This document shows positions 1-9,181 of a stretch of DNA of 64,000 nt, in pieces (position 1 is the stretch's first letter; each line of letters opens with the position of its first letter). The position numbers and the translations under genes are program-made. The stretch lies in assembly GCA_943787605.1 (NCBI GenBank), contig CALSNB010000001.1:868001-932000 (forward strand), given 5' to 3'. The notes below the pieces were generated by a model. That model ran no database searches. It was given only the letters and a program-made list of their open reading frames with translations, and was not told the origin of the DNA. This stretch comes from GCA-2697345 sp002697345. GTDB taxonomy: Bacteria; Pseudomonadota; Alphaproteobacteria; Rhodobacterales; Rhodobacteraceae.

Positions 1-155
1 CTTCATAATCAACTAACTCACCCAACCCCCTTTTGCATTTTCAGATATAATTTTCTATAATTGTCATAACATCCAGTCAATTATAAAAAGAGTATAATTA
101 TATTGGACTGAAAATTTATACCGTCATTATAAATTACCACTTTCACTAGATAACT

Positions 156-173
156 GTAACCGATAGTGGTTAC
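156..173. repeat. 6-bp perfect inverted repeat upstream of the glyoxalase gene
   Basis: GTAACC (156-161) and GGTTAC (168-173) are exact reverse complements around a 6-nt spacer, 38 bp before the glyoxalase start. A competing pairing of AGTG (165-168) with CACT (179-182) is possible. It could be an operator or a leader hairpin. It is short enough to be chance, and the rest of bases 1-211 shows nothing else I can name. Confidence 0.3.
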
Positions 174-211
174 TCTATCACTCTTTAATTAACTACTTTT
201 GGAAGGCACCC

Positions 212-640
212 ATGAACATAGAATACTTACACACCATGGTCAGAGTAAAGGATTTACAAAAATCTATCGCATTTTATAAGCTTTTAGGACTAAAGGAGAC
301 ACGTCGAGTGGATAGTGAAACTGGAAGATTTACACTAGTATTCATGTCTCCTCCTGGGCAAGAAAATGCTCACTTAGAACTTACTTATAACTGGGACGGT
401 GACGACCTTTTACCATCTGATAGCAGGCATTTTGGTCACATAGCTTACCAAGTAAAAAATATATATGATACTTGTACATATTTAATGGACAACAATGTTA
501 CTATAAATCGTCCACCTCGCGATGGAAGAATGGCTTTCATTCGTTCGCCAGACAATGTTTCAATTGAGTTACTTCAAATGCACAGCGCGCTAGAGCCTAT
601 TGAACCATGGTTAAGTATGGAGAACGTAGGTAAATGGTGA
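212..640 (+). CDS. gloA: lactoylglutathione lyase (glyoxalase I)
   Basis: Converts the hemithioacetal of methylglyoxal and glutathione to S-lactoylglutathione in the cytoplasm. At 142 aa it is a single-domain VOC-fold enzyme. The four expected metal ligands are visible: His7, Glu56 (in AHLELTYNW), His76 (FGHIAYQV) and Glu119 (SIELLQ), with near-identical spacing to the E. coli enzyme, which is a nickel type. The ATG has a good ribosome binding site (GGAAGG, 6 nt upstream). It stands alone on the plus strand and converges on the Mth938 gene 4 nt away. Identification is firm; the metal used is inferred. Confidence 0.93.
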   Translation: MNIEYLHTMVRVKDLQKSIAFYKLLGLKETRRVDSETGRFTLVFMSPPGQENAHLELTYNWDGDDLLPSDSRHFGHIAYQVKNIYDTCTYLMDNNVTINRPPRDGRMAFIRSPDNVSIELLQMHSALEPIEPWLSMENVGKW

Positions 641-644
641 ATCG

Positions 645-998
645 CTAGATTGCCAACAAAGCTGTGCCAATTCTACGACCTTCTTCGAGCAGCACGTTAT
701 AGGTTCTACAGGCAATAGGAGTCGACATTGCTTCGACACTAACACCTATTGCCTCGACACTATCTCTAAATTTACTAGGAATATCACAGAGCTTAGCACC
801 TGTACCAACTAGTAGAACATCTATTTCGGATTGAGCATTAACTATTAAACTTACATTTTTAAAACCACTCCAAGAATGTATTTCCTTATTGAAAATAAAT
901 AAGTTTCCCCATTTTATATCGGGTCCAATTCTAAAAAACCCAACACCATATCCTTTTATTGGTAAACTATGCTCATATGAAACTTCAGTAATACGCAT
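645..998 (-). CDS. Mth938-like domain protein (DUF498/NDUFAF3 family)
   Basis: A 117-aa protein of the Mth938/NDUFAF3 family. The mitochondrial homologue NDUFAF3 assists complex I assembly; the bacterial role is not established. The family core is recognisable (a KGYGVGFFRIG start, then a VGTGAK segment, then the SVEAMSTPIACRTYNVLLEEGR stretch, cited in part). In alphaproteobacteria this gene usually follows secD-secF. Here it is the last gene of that minus-strand run, but with a TauE-type transporter gene inserted between (6-nt gap). No catalytic residues can be named. Confidence 0.8.
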   Translation of the reverse strand: MRITEVSYEHSLPIKGYGVGFFRIGPDIKWGNLFIFNKEIHSWSGFKNVSLIVNAQSEIDVLLVGTGAKLCDIPSKFRDSVEAIGVSVEAMSTPIACRTYNVLLEEGRRIGTALLAI

Positions 999-1004
999 CT
1001 AGTA

Positions 1005-1757
1005 TCAACTCCAAATTGGTAAAGCAGAAATAGCCGAAAAGAATATTATGGTATATGCAGCAATGCGATATAGTTTTTCTCTACTAGGGTTAAATAATTT
1101 TGCCCCAACAACACAAAAAACTAAATATGGTATCGCTATGATTAACCCAACAATTATAAAATTAAATATTAACATTCCTTTTAACCAAAAGATTAAAAAT
1201 AATAAAATATCAATCAAAATAAGAAAAAGCGTGTTATTTGCTCGGATAACAGAAACCGGGAGTGAAGACGCCATATAAAGCATAATAACAGGTGGTCCAG
1301 GAATACCAAAGGCACCTCCAGACAAACCACCTATGGCACCAGTAAAAAATATAAGTCCCTGATTCAACGTACCTTTATATCTAACTCCATAAATCAGTAA
1401 TAATAGCAGACATAAACTAAACACAGCCCCTAAAAAGCTGAAAGTATCTGCTGACATGAGGTTAAGAAAATAAACCCCAATGGGGGCACCAATAAGTGCT
1501 CCTGTGATTAACCTCAATAAATCAGGAAGTTTACCATCACGTATTGCTCTTGGAATATTTGGTAATGGCCCAATCAAGTCCATAACTAACAGAACGATCA
1601 AGGTAGCTACTGGAGAGAGAACTTGCCCAGCAATAGGTATAAATACCATTGCCGTCCCAAACCCTGAAAACCCTCTAACTAAACCTGCTAATACCGCCCC
1701 TAGAACCAAGTAAGCGAACACACCTTCGTCAAGAATAACAAAAAGTGTATCAATCAC
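1005..1757 (-). CDS. TauE/SafE-family membrane transporter
   Basis: A 250-aa very hydrophobic protein with about seven to eight predicted membrane segments and the glycine/proline-rich repeats typical of TauE/SafE (GLVRGFSGFGTAMVFIP near residue 25 and GGLSGGAFGIPGPPVIM near 145). Family members export sulfite or organosulfonates such as sulfoacetate, or move other anions. Its substrate cannot be read from the sequence. The predicted start is GTG at 1755-1757, overlapping the secF stop by 4 nt (GTGA), which suggests translational coupling to secF. No sulfonate catabolic genes lie nearby. Confidence 0.82.
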   Translation of the reverse strand: MIDTLFVILDEGVFAYLVLGAVLAGLVRGFSGFGTAMVFIPIAGQVLSPVATLIVLLVMDLIGPLPNIPRAIRDGKLPDLLRLITGALIGAPIGVYFLNLMSADTFSFLGAVFSLCLLLLLIYGVRYKGTLNQGLIFFTGAIGGLSGGAFGIPGPPVIMLYMASSLPVSVIRANNTLFLILIDILLFLIFWLKGMLIFNFIIVGLIIAIPYLVFCVVGAKLFNPSREKLYRIAAYTIIFFSAISALPIWS

Positions 1758-2722
1758 GCGTCAATGTTACCAAATTTATTTCCTTTATTGGCTGACGATT
1801 TCGACCAATCTCGCTTAACCCCAAGATAAAGTAGTGCTGTTCCTGCTATAAAAATAGAACTATAAGTTCCAACGAGTACTCCCCATATCATAGCAAAAAC
1901 AAAACCTTTAATTACATCTCCACCAAGGACATAAAGAGAGATTAATGCTAACAAAGTAGTAACAGACGTCATAAGTGTACGTGCCAATGTTTCATTTATA
2001 GACATGTTCAAGACTTCACTTAGGTTTTTCTTCTTATATTTTCGTAAATTTTCTCGAACTCTATCAAAAACTACAACCGTATCATTTAAAGAGTAACCAA
2101 CAATTGTTAGCAAAGCTGCAATTATAGCCAGATCAAATTTAATTTGTACTTGTGAAAAAATTCCCATCGTCAAAATGATATCATGGACCAATGCTAGGAC
2201 CGCACCCAAAGCAAACTGCCACTCAAATCTAAGCCAGATATAGAATAATACTGCTCCAATAGCAGAAATAACTGCCCAAACGGCAGCTTTTACTAACTCA
2301 GATGAAACTTTCGGACCGACACTCTCAACCAAAGGAAACTTTATACCGGGATCCACAGCCGACAATGCGACTTCCACCGACTTAACCGTTGATGCTGTTA
2401 TGCTTTCGTCCCCATCTTGCGCCTCAATTCTAATCTGAGTAACATTCTGATTTTCTCTAAATGTTGGGTCAAAAACCTCTGTAATTACTATATCCCCAAG
2501 GTTTAAAACGTCCAAAGCCTGCCTGTACTGAGAAACATTTACAGTGATTTCTGATTCGGTCCTGATTGTTGTGCCTCCCCTAAAATCAATTCCATAATTA
2601 AGGCCTTGAAAAAATAAAGAAACACAACTTAAGATAATTAGTGTCGAAGAAATACCAAGCCAAAGCTTCCATTTACCAAAAAAGTTATAATTCGTTTTTC
2701 CTTTTATTAGCTTTAATCTCAT
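1754..2722 (-). CDS. secF: protein translocase subunit SecF
   Basis: 322-aa inner-membrane partner of SecD in the SecDF complex, which uses the proton gradient to pull exported proteins out of SecYEG. It has an N-terminal membrane helix, then the family motif GIDFRGGT (around residue 48), a periplasmic domain, and five further C-terminal helices including the conserved SLNDTVVVFDRVREN segment (around 210-225). It starts 1 nt after the secD stop and overlaps the next gene, so it is part of the yajC-secD-secF operon on the minus strand. Confidence 0.96.
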   Translation of the reverse strand: MRLKLIKGKTNYNFFGKWKLWLGISSTLIILSCVSLFFQGLNYGIDFRGGTTIRTESEITVNVSQYRQALDVLNLGDIVITEVFDPTFRENQNVTQIRIEAQDGDESITASTVKSVEVALSAVDPGIKFPLVESVGPKVSSELVKAAVWAVISAIGAVLFYIWLRFEWQFALGAVLALVHDIILTMGIFSQVQIKFDLAIIAALLTIVGYSLNDTVVVFDRVRENLRKYKKKNLSEVLNMSINETLARTLMTSVTTLLALISLYVLGGDVIKGFVFAMIWGVLVGTYSSIFIAGTALLYLGVKRDWSKSSANKGNKFGNIDA

Positions 2723-2723
2723 C

Positions 2724-4397
2724 TTACACCTCTATACTTTTGGGTCGTTTTCGTTCGAACCAAACAATAATAAAAAGACGAGTGAGGTAAATCGCTGTAA
2801 ATACTGACGTAATTATACCAAAACCTAGAGTTATTGAAAAACCTCTGACAGGGCCCGAACCCATCACAAACAAAATAATAGCAGTTATTAATGTAGTAAT
2901 ATTTGCATCCAAGATAGCACTTAATGCTTTTTCATAACCAACCTCAATTGCCCTTGCAGGACCCTTAGAGGTTTTCAGCTCTTCTCTAATTCGCTCAAAA
3001 ATTAAAACATTCGCATCTACAGCCATCCCAATTGTTAGTACAATTCCTGCAATCCCAGGGAGTGTTAGTGTCGCGCCAACGGCGCTTAAGAGACCAAATA
3101 TTAAAGTTACATTAATAATCAATGCCACATTAGCAAAAATACCAAACAATCCATAACTTAAAAACATAAACACTAATACAGATATAAAGGCGACTAAGCA
3201 TGCAACTTTTCCAGCATCTATGCTGTCTTGCCCTAATTCAGGACCAATAGTTCGTTCTTCAAGAAATATCATTCCAGCAGGTAATGCTCCAGCTCGCAAC
3301 AAAACAGACAGCTCTGAAGATTCTTCAACCGAAAAACTTCCACTTATTTGGCCTGAGCCACCCATTATAGCATCTCTTATTACAGGGGCACTGATAACCT
3401 CATTATCCAATACTATAGCAAATGGTGAACCTATGTTATTAGCTGTAAATAGACCAAACTTCTTTCCTCCAGAAGGATTAAACCGGAAGTTTACGGAAGG
3501 TAACCCGTTCTGATCAAACGAAGGTTGGGCATCAGTTAGATCCTCTCCAGTTACTACTGGCGATTTTTTCAATATATAATATTCAGCATTTGTACTTTCC
3601 TTACTATAAGCTTTGTACAAACCATTTTCTGGTTTAATGGCTTCGTCTGGATTTGAAATTCGACGAACGACCTCCTGGAATGTTAACTTTGCAGTTGTGC
3701 CTATAAGACTTTTTAATTCATTTGCCGAACCAATTCCTGGAACTTGAATAAGTATTCTACGCTCACCTTGTCTTTGGATTGTAGGTTCACGTGTCCCAAC
3801 TTCATCAACTCTTCTTCGAATAATTTCCAAAGATTGTTTAAGTGTACGATCATTTGTTGCGAGCTTTTCAGCCTCGCTTAATTCGATTATAAGCTCCCCA
3901 TCCTGACCTGAAACTAATAAGTCTTTTGAACCAAGCGCATTAACTGATGAAACTGGAACAGCCATAGCTTGAACAATTTCAATTGCCCGAATTAAACCTT
4001 CTTTTTTTGAAACACTAATTCTTAGCTGTCCAAAGGAACTTTCCTTTAGCTTCCTTATACTCCCAATTTGTCCTCTTTCGGCCTTAAGCGCATCTCTAAC
4101 AGTCGGCCACATAGAGTCCATGCGTGAAGCATAAACCTCCTCAACATTAACCTCTGCTAAAAGATGTGCTCCTCCTCTTAAATCTAGACCAAGGTTAACT
4201 AACCGCGAAGGTAAAAACTTGGGCCACCAATAAGTTAAATCACTCTTATTGGTGTCTCCATCTAAAAGAGCTTTCGATTTAATGGCATCATTATAGTCTT
4301 CCACATGCTTATAAAAAAAGTTTGGAAACGCAAACAGAATGCCAAGTAAAACTACAAATAGAATTGAGATTCTTTTTAATGAAGAAATTTGAAGCAT
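2724..4397 (-). CDS. secD: protein translocase subunit SecD
   Basis: 557-aa RND-type translocase subunit. After an N-terminal helix comes the motif LGLDLRGGAHLL (about residues 68-79), then the periplasmic P1 domains, and a six-helix membrane domain containing AGIVLTIGMAVDANVLIFERIREE (about 448-471, shown in part), with the Asp of the proton pathway. Length and domain order match typical separate SecD proteins rather than a fused SecDF. It follows yajC by 7 nt and precedes secF by 1 nt, a standard export operon. Confidence 0.97.
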   Translation of the reverse strand: MLQISSLKRISILFVVLLGILFAFPNFFYKHVEDYNDAIKSKALLDGDTNKSDLTYWWPKFLPSRLVNLGLDLRGGAHLLAEVNVEEVYASRMDSMWPTVRDALKAERGQIGSIRKLKESSFGQLRISVSKKEGLIRAIEIVQAMAVPVSSVNALGSKDLLVSGQDGELIIELSEAEKLATNDRTLKQSLEIIRRRVDEVGTREPTIQRQGERRILIQVPGIGSANELKSLIGTTAKLTFQEVVRRISNPDEAIKPENGLYKAYSKESTNAEYYILKKSPVVTGEDLTDAQPSFDQNGLPSVNFRFNPSGGKKFGLFTANNIGSPFAIVLDNEVISAPVIRDAIMGGSGQISGSFSVEESSELSVLLRAGALPAGMIFLEERTIGPELGQDSIDAGKVACLVAFISVLVFMFLSYGLFGIFANVALIINVTLIFGLLSAVGATLTLPGIAGIVLTIGMAVDANVLIFERIREELKTSKGPARAIEVGYEKALSAILDANITTLITAIILFVMGSGPVRGFSITLGFGIITSVFTAIYLTRLFIIVWFERKRPKSIEV

Positions 4398-4404
4398 TAA
4401 TGAT

Positions 4405-4683
4405 TTACTTTGCTGGCTCTGTTTTACTTATAACGGTTGCAACAGTCGATTTTATTACACGAACTTTTACGCCATCCGCAATTTCAACCTCAATCTCACC
4501 ATCTTCTTTAACTTTTGCAACTTTACCTACTATTCCACCCTGAGTGATTATGTTATCACCGCGGCGTAAATTAGAAACCATGTTAGTGTGTTCTTTAGCT
4601 TTTTTCTGTTGAGGTCTAATCAAAAGAAAATACATTATTGCGAAAATAAGAATTAAGGGTATGAACTGTTGAATTTGAGACAT
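4405..4683 (-). CDS. yajC: preprotein translocase accessory subunit YajC
   Basis: 92-aa single-span protein that associates with SecDF. It has one N-terminal helix ending in the diagnostic YFLLIRPQQKKAKEH, then a cytoplasmic domain with GGIVGKVAKVKEDG and the closing KSTVATVI. I place the start at the ATG at 4683 (MSQIQQFIP) because AAAGGA lies about 8 nt upstream; the longer frame to 4716 adds residues without similarity to the family. It is the first gene of the yajC-secD-secF operon and is divergent from serS, with a shared promoter region at 4684-4846. Confidence 0.93.
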   Translation of the reverse strand: MSQIQQFIPLILIFAIMYFLLIRPQQKKAKEHTNMVSNLRRGDNIITQGGIVGKVAKVKEDGEIEVEIADGVKVRVIKSTVATVISKTEPAK

Positions 4684-4846
4684 AATATATCCTTTAAGGT
4701 TTTTGGCAGGTGCCATATTAATTTGAAAGAGACACTATCTGTGCAACAAGAAAGTCGCAAGGTGGCTATACAATGAATTTCATGGTTCAAAACATATTTT
4801 TTTTCATGCATATGGAAACTAGGTGATTTTTTAGGAGAATCTATAG

Positions 4847-6139
4847 ATGCATAATATTCGTATGATAAGAGAGAATCCAGCAGAGTTCGACAAGGCATTA
4901 AAAAGACGCGGATTATCTCCTCTATCTGAAATGATTTTAGCTATAGATAGTTCACGACGGTTAAAAATAAGCGTCTCTGAAAAAGAAAGAGCAGAGCTGA
5001 ACAAAGCTGCTAAAGATGCGGGACTTGCTAAAGCCGAAGGAAATGAAGAAGAGTTTCAAAGACTTAGAGAGCTAGTCTCTAGGAAAAAAGATGAGATTCA
5101 AATACTAACTTCTCAGGCAAGAGATGAAGATCAAAAGCTTGAAACCCTATTAATGGGCATCCCAAACACAGTTTCAGAAGAGATCCCAGATGGTGACTCA
5201 GAGCTTTCAAATGTAGAAATGAGAAAATGGGGAAAGCCCAAACAATATACATTTCTACCAAAAGAGCATTTTGAAGTTAGCGGCGCAAAATCTGGAATGG
5301 ACTTTGAAATCGCTGCAAAAATTTCAGGATCTCGCTTTGTAATTCTCCAGGGGGCAATAGCACAGTTACATAGGGCACTGGCTCAGTTCATGTTAGACAC
5401 TCATATACAGCTGAATGGTCTGTTGGAAACCTGGGCTCCTGTTATTGTTAATGAAGCAATGATGTACGGCACAGGGAACCTTCCAAAGTTTGGAGAAGAC
5501 AGTTACCAAACGACAACAGGGCAATGGCTTATTCCAACAGCTGAAGTTACTCTTACTAATATAATAAATGGACTAACTGTGGATGAAAGTAGTTTACCTC
5601 ATCGATACTGCGCGCATTCTCAATGTTTTAGATCAGAAGCAGGCTCTGCCGGCAGAGATACAGCAGGAATGCTAAGGCAACATCAATTTGAAAAAGTAGA
5701 AATGGTCTCTATCACAACTCCAAACACTTCCGCTGCAGAGCACTCTCGCATGACAAAGTGCGCCGAAGGGCTTCTAGAGGCCTTAGAGTTACCTTACAGA
5801 ACCGTTATATTGTGCGCTGGAGATATTGGGTTTGGAGCCAAGGTTACTCATGATATCGAAGTTTGGTTACCTGGGCAGAATAAGTATCGGGAAATTAGCT
5901 CCGTTTCGCTTTGTGGTGATTTTCAAGCTCGACGAATGAATGCAAGATACAAGCCCGATGACAATGGTAAGCCAGAGTTCGTACATACTCTAAATGGGTC
6001 TGGTTTAGCAGTAGGGCGATCTCTCATAGCAGTTATCGAAAACTATCAAAATGAAGATGGTTCTATCACAATTCCAAGTGTTTTAACAAAGTACATGGGT
6101 GGAAAATCTTTAATAACGGATCAAGGGAAACTAAATTAG
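4847..6139 (+). CDS. serS: seryl-tRNA synthetase
   Basis: 430-aa class II aminoacyl-tRNA synthetase that charges tRNA-Ser. The N-terminal region (about 25-110) is the long helical tRNA-binding arm. Motif 2 is seen as FRSEAGSAGRDTAGMLRQHQ and motif 3 as GSGLAVGRSLIAVIENYQ (motif 3 Arg near residue 391). It starts at MHNIRMIRENP, the usual N-terminus, with an AGGAG site upstream. It is followed by surE (67-nt gap), pcm and an NlpD-like gene on the same strand. Confidence 0.97.
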   Translation: MHNIRMIRENPAEFDKALKRRGLSPLSEMILAIDSSRRLKISVSEKERAELNKAAKDAGLAKAEGNEEEFQRLRELVSRKKDEIQILTSQARDEDQKLETLLMGIPNTVSEEIPDGDSELSNVEMRKWGKPKQYTFLPKEHFEVSGAKSGMDFEIAAKISGSRFVILQGAIAQLHRALAQFMLDTHIQLNGLLETWAPVIVNEAMMYGTGNLPKFGEDSYQTTTGQWLIPTAEVTLTNIINGLTVDESSLPHRYCAHSQCFRSEAGSAGRDTAGMLRQHQFEKVEMVSITTPNTSAAEHSRMTKCAEGLLEALELPYRTVILCAGDIGFGAKVTHDIEVWLPGQNKYREISSVSLCGDFQARRMNARYKPDDNGKPEFVHTLNGSGLAVGRSLIAVIENYQNEDGSITIPSVLTKYMGGKSLITDQGKLN

Positions 6140-6206
6140 TAATTAACCTAAAACCCTCTACACCTCAAACTCAATATCAATTATAATAAAATAAAAAGGT
6201 ACAAGA

Positions 6207-6998
6207 ATGCGTATATTAATTACGAATGATGACGGTATTAACGCACCAGGATTAAAAGTGATGCACGAGATTGCTTTAAAGGTAGCTGGCCCAGATGGTG
6301 AAGTCTGGATTGTGGCACCTGAATCAGAGCAATCAGGAGTAGGCCATTGTATAAACTATATAAACCCAACACTAGTTTCTGAGATAGGCAAAAGAAAAAT
6401 AGCAATCCAAGGTTCACCAGCGGATTGCATACTAGCGGGCCTCCATTACGTATTAAAAGGTAAAAAACCAGATTTAATTTTATCAGGAGTAAATAAAGGT
6501 AATAACGCTGGGGAAAATACTGTCTACTCCGGCACTGTCGGAGCCGCAATGGAAGGGGCACTTCAAGGGATTCCATCTATTGCTATTTCTCAATATTATG
6601 GCCCTAAAAATATAACACTTGAGAACCCTTTTGAAGCAGCCTTATTTCACTTAGCACCTCTAATTAAAAATATTTTTGAAAGCGGACCATGGGCTGGATC
6701 AAATTATTACACCTTTTATAATATAAATGTCCCCCCTACTCCATCAAATGATGTAAAAGGAATTAAAGTAGTTTCTCAAGGGCTCCGGAAGACAAAATTT
6801 GGGGTCGAACCAAGTGTTGCACCAAATGGTCGAAATTTTTTATGGATAAAGGGAAATCGGCAGGATGTTCCTACGGCTGAAAACACTGATGTGCATGCCA
6901 ACCTAAATGGGTATATCTCTGTGACGCCCATGGATTGTGATTTAACAAGGTACGATTTATTAAATGATTTGAAGAAAAAACTAGAATGCAACAATTAG
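6207..6998 (+). CDS. surE: 5'-nucleotidase SurE
   Basis: 263-aa survival protein SurE, a divalent-metal-dependent nucleoside monophosphate phosphatase linked to stationary-phase survival. The metal site is complete: Asp8 and Asp9 (ITNDDGINAPG), Ser40 (APESEQSG) and Asn96 (SGVNKGNNAGENTVYSGT). The 3' end overlaps pcm by 13 nt. The surE-pcm pair is conserved across proteobacteria and the two are probably co-translated. Confidence 0.96.
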   Translation: MRILITNDDGINAPGLKVMHEIALKVAGPDGEVWIVAPESEQSGVGHCINYINPTLVSEIGKRKIAIQGSPADCILAGLHYVLKGKKPDLILSGVNKGNNAGENTVYSGTVGAAMEGALQGIPSIAISQYYGPKNITLENPFEAALFHLAPLIKNIFESGPWAGSNYYTFYNINVPPTPSNDVKGIKVVSQGLRKTKFGVEPSVAPNGRNFLWIKGNRQDVPTAENTDVHANLNGYISVTPMDCDLTRYDLLNDLKKKLECNN

Positions 6999-7639
6999 AA
7001 AGTGGTCACTCAGAACGTTTAATGCAATTTCTTTATACCCTTAGATCTAGAGGGGTTCTTGATTCCAATGTATTGTTAGCAATGGAAAAGATTGACAGAG
7101 CGCACTTTATTAAAGGACCATTTGCCGAAAGAGCTTATGAGGACGTACCTCTTCCAATTTCATGTGCTCAAACCATTAGCCAACCATCTGTTGTAGGATT
7201 GATGACGCAGGCACTAAATGTCCAACCCAGGGATAAAGTTCTAGAAGTGGGAACTGGTTCAGGGTACCAAGCAGCCATTTTAAGCAAGTTAGCTAGAAGA
7301 GTTTATACTATTGATAGGCATTCTACGCTAACAAATTATGTAGAGAAACTTTTTATTAATCTTAACATCAATAATGTGACTACTTTTTTTGGCGATGGTT
7401 GCTTAGGTTTACCAGAACAAGCACCGTTTGATAAAATAATGGTTACAGCAGCAGCAGAAGACCCACCTAATATCCTTTTGCATCAACTAAAAGTTGGAGG
7501 TATAATGATCGTACCAGTTGGACAGTCAGACTCAATTCAAAACTTAATTAAGGTTGTACGTGAGGAATCTGGCTTCGTTTATGAAGAACTATTTCCAGTT
7601 CGATTTGTTCCTCTAGTCGAGGGATTGAGTAAGAAGTAA
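6986..7639 (+). CDS. pcm: protein-L-isoaspartate O-methyltransferase
   Basis: 217-aa SAM-dependent repair enzyme that methylates isoaspartyl residues so that damaged proteins can revert. The family signature AQTISQP is at 61-67, and the SAM-binding motif KVLEVGTGSGYQAA at about 84-97. The ATG lies inside the end of surE, with a short 13-nt overlap in another frame. Length and order are usual for the surE-pcm-nlpD group. Confidence 0.96.
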   Translation: MQQLESGHSERLMQFLYTLRSRGVLDSNVLLAMEKIDRAHFIKGPFAERAYEDVPLPISCAQTISQPSVVGLMTQALNVQPRDKVLEVGTGSGYQAAILSKLARRVYTIDRHSTLTNYVEKLFINLNINNVTTFFGDGCLGLPEQAPFDKIMVTAAAEDPPNILLHQLKVGGIMIVPVGQSDSIQNLIKVVREESGFVYEELFPVRFVPLVEGLSKK

Positions 7640-7658
7640 ATAAAGGGTAATCAAGATT

Positions 7659-8330
7659 ATGGTATTAATAAAGGCATTAAGATTTACTTTAGCTATTAGT
7701 TTAGTATTCAGTCTTTCGGCGTGCAATTTAGCTATTCAAGAGAAACTCTCAACTTTAGATTTTAACCTTAGAAAGTCTCTAAATATAGATGGATTAAACC
7801 TTCCTTCTATCAAAACAAAAAAAACGGCTACTGTTACGAGTACACCACCAAAGGCCTCCCAACAGGTCAATCAAAAAGAGAGCGCCATCATAACAAATAG
7901 TAAAGCCAACAACGGTAAACCTAAGGCGAGAATAAAAAGTTCATTGGCAACAGCAACTATAACAGAAAAAATAGAACCAGAATTAATAAGTTTTATAAAA
8001 CCCGTAACTGGTGAAACGCTTCGCCAGTATAAAAAAGGGTTAAGCGATGGAATAGACATTTCTGCGACTAGTGGCGCAACTGTTAGGGCAGTAGCAGATG
8101 GCAGAGTGATAGCTATAACACAAGATACTGAACAAAGGTATGTTCTGATTTTAAGGCATAGTGGTAATCTTTTAACCATCTATGCAAATATTTCAAATAT
8201 ATCTGTTCAAAAAGATGAAATCATAAAAGCTGGGCAAAAAATTGCAAAAGTGTCGAGTGGTAAACCTTCATTTCTACATTTTGAGGTCCGCGAAGGAATG
8301 GAAGCGGTAGACCCCTCCAAGTATTTTTAA
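7659..8330 (+). CDS. NlpD-like lipoprotein with degenerate M23 (LytM) domain
   Basis: 223-aa predicted lipoprotein. A signal peptide ends in the lipobox LSAC (Cys22), followed by a low-complexity Lys/Ser/Thr linker (about 45-105) and a C-terminal LytM/M23 fold (about 110-223). Zinc ligands appear lost: the first position reads SDGIDISA where active enzymes have His, and the mid-motif reads TIYANI where YAH is usual; only LHFEVREG (206-213) keeps its His. This matches NlpD/EnvC-type activators of cell-wall amidases rather than an active peptidase. No LysM repeat is obvious. It follows pcm by 19 nt, the classic nlpD position, and its 3' end overlaps the convergent ATPase gene by 4 nt. Confidence 0.82.
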   Translation: MVLIKALRFTLAISLVFSLSACNLAIQEKLSTLDFNLRKSLNIDGLNLPSIKTKKTATVTSTPPKASQQVNQKESAIITNSKANNGKPKARIKSSLATATITEKIEPELISFIKPVTGETLRQYKKGLSDGIDISATSGATVRAVADGRVIAITQDTEQRYVLILRHSGNLLTIYANISNISVQKDEIIKAGQKIAKVSSGKPSFLHFEVREGMEAVDPSKYF

Positions 8331-9166
8331 ATACTAATTCCTTTTCGACCGGCTAAGTCAATAAAATATTGCCAAGCCACTCTTCCAGATCTACCACCTC
8401 TTGTCTGTTGCCACTCGATGGCTTCTTGAACTAAATCTTCCTTACTAATCTGAATTCCATATCTTATACAATAACCTTCAATCATCAAAAGATATTCATC
8501 CTGAGTACATGGATGAAAACCCAACCAAAGGCCAAACCTATCAGATAATGATACTTTCTCCTCTACTGCTTCCGACGGATTAATTGCACTACCAGATTCG
8601 TTCTCGATCATATCTCTAGGCATTAAATGTCTACGGTTAGAAGTAGCATAAAATATAACATTGTCTGGACGACCTTCAATTCCACCATCAAGGACTGCTT
8701 TAAGGGATTTGTAATGATGGTCATCATTTGAAAAGCTAAGGTCATCGCAGAACAATATAAACCTTTCTTTAAGATCTCTTATATAACTCAGTAATCTTCC
8801 TATGGATGGAAGATCTTCACGTTGGATTTCTATCAATTTAATAGGTAAGTTCTCCGATTGAACTTTTACACAAATCGCTTTTACCAAAGACGATTTACCC
8901 ATCCCACGAGCACCCCATAATAGCGCGTTGTTTGCTGGGAAACCCTTTGCAAATTGATAAGTATTCTGTAACAATGTATCTCTCGCACGATCCAAACTTA
9001 ACAGTAAATCAAGATCTACATGATTAACACTTTCAATTACTTGAAAGGAATCAGGCGTTGTGTTCCACAAAAATGCATTACCCACACTAAAGTCTGGGTT
9101 AAGTTCGTTGGGAGGAGAAATCCTCTCCAATGCGTCAGCTATACGAGACAGAAACTTTTGAGACAT
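8327..9166 (-). CDS. AAA-type ATPase, DUF815 family
   Basis: 279-aa P-loop ATPase of the DUF815 family. Walker A is GARGMGKS (85-92) and Walker B is FILFCDD (about 136-142). A later CDDLSF segment, the YATSNRRHLMPRDM sensor-like region and the C-terminal GGRSGRVAWQYF are family hallmarks. The cellular role is not established. In alphaproteobacteria the gene commonly sits near the yajC/nlpD cluster. Here it lies 15 nt downstream of tatC, in the same direction, and converges on the NlpD-like gene. Confidence 0.85.
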   Translation of the reverse strand: MSQKFLSRIADALERISPPNELNPDFSVGNAFLWNTTPDSFQVIESVNHVDLDLLLSLDRARDTLLQNTYQFAKGFPANNALLWGARGMGKSSLVKAICVKVQSENLPIKLIEIQREDLPSIGRLLSYIRDLKERFILFCDDLSFSNDDHHYKSLKAVLDGGIEGRPDNVIFYATSNRRHLMPRDMIENESGSAINPSEAVEEKVSLSDRFGLWLGFHPCTQDEYLLMIEGYCIRYGIQISKEDLVQEAIEWQQTRGGRSGRVAWQYFIDLAGRKGISI

Positions 9167-9181
9167 AATTAATACCTCACC

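Noticed and set aside
4653..4898. 81-codon minus-strand frame over the yajC/serS gap
   Set aside because: Runs across the start of serS and yajC in another frame, with no family likeness.
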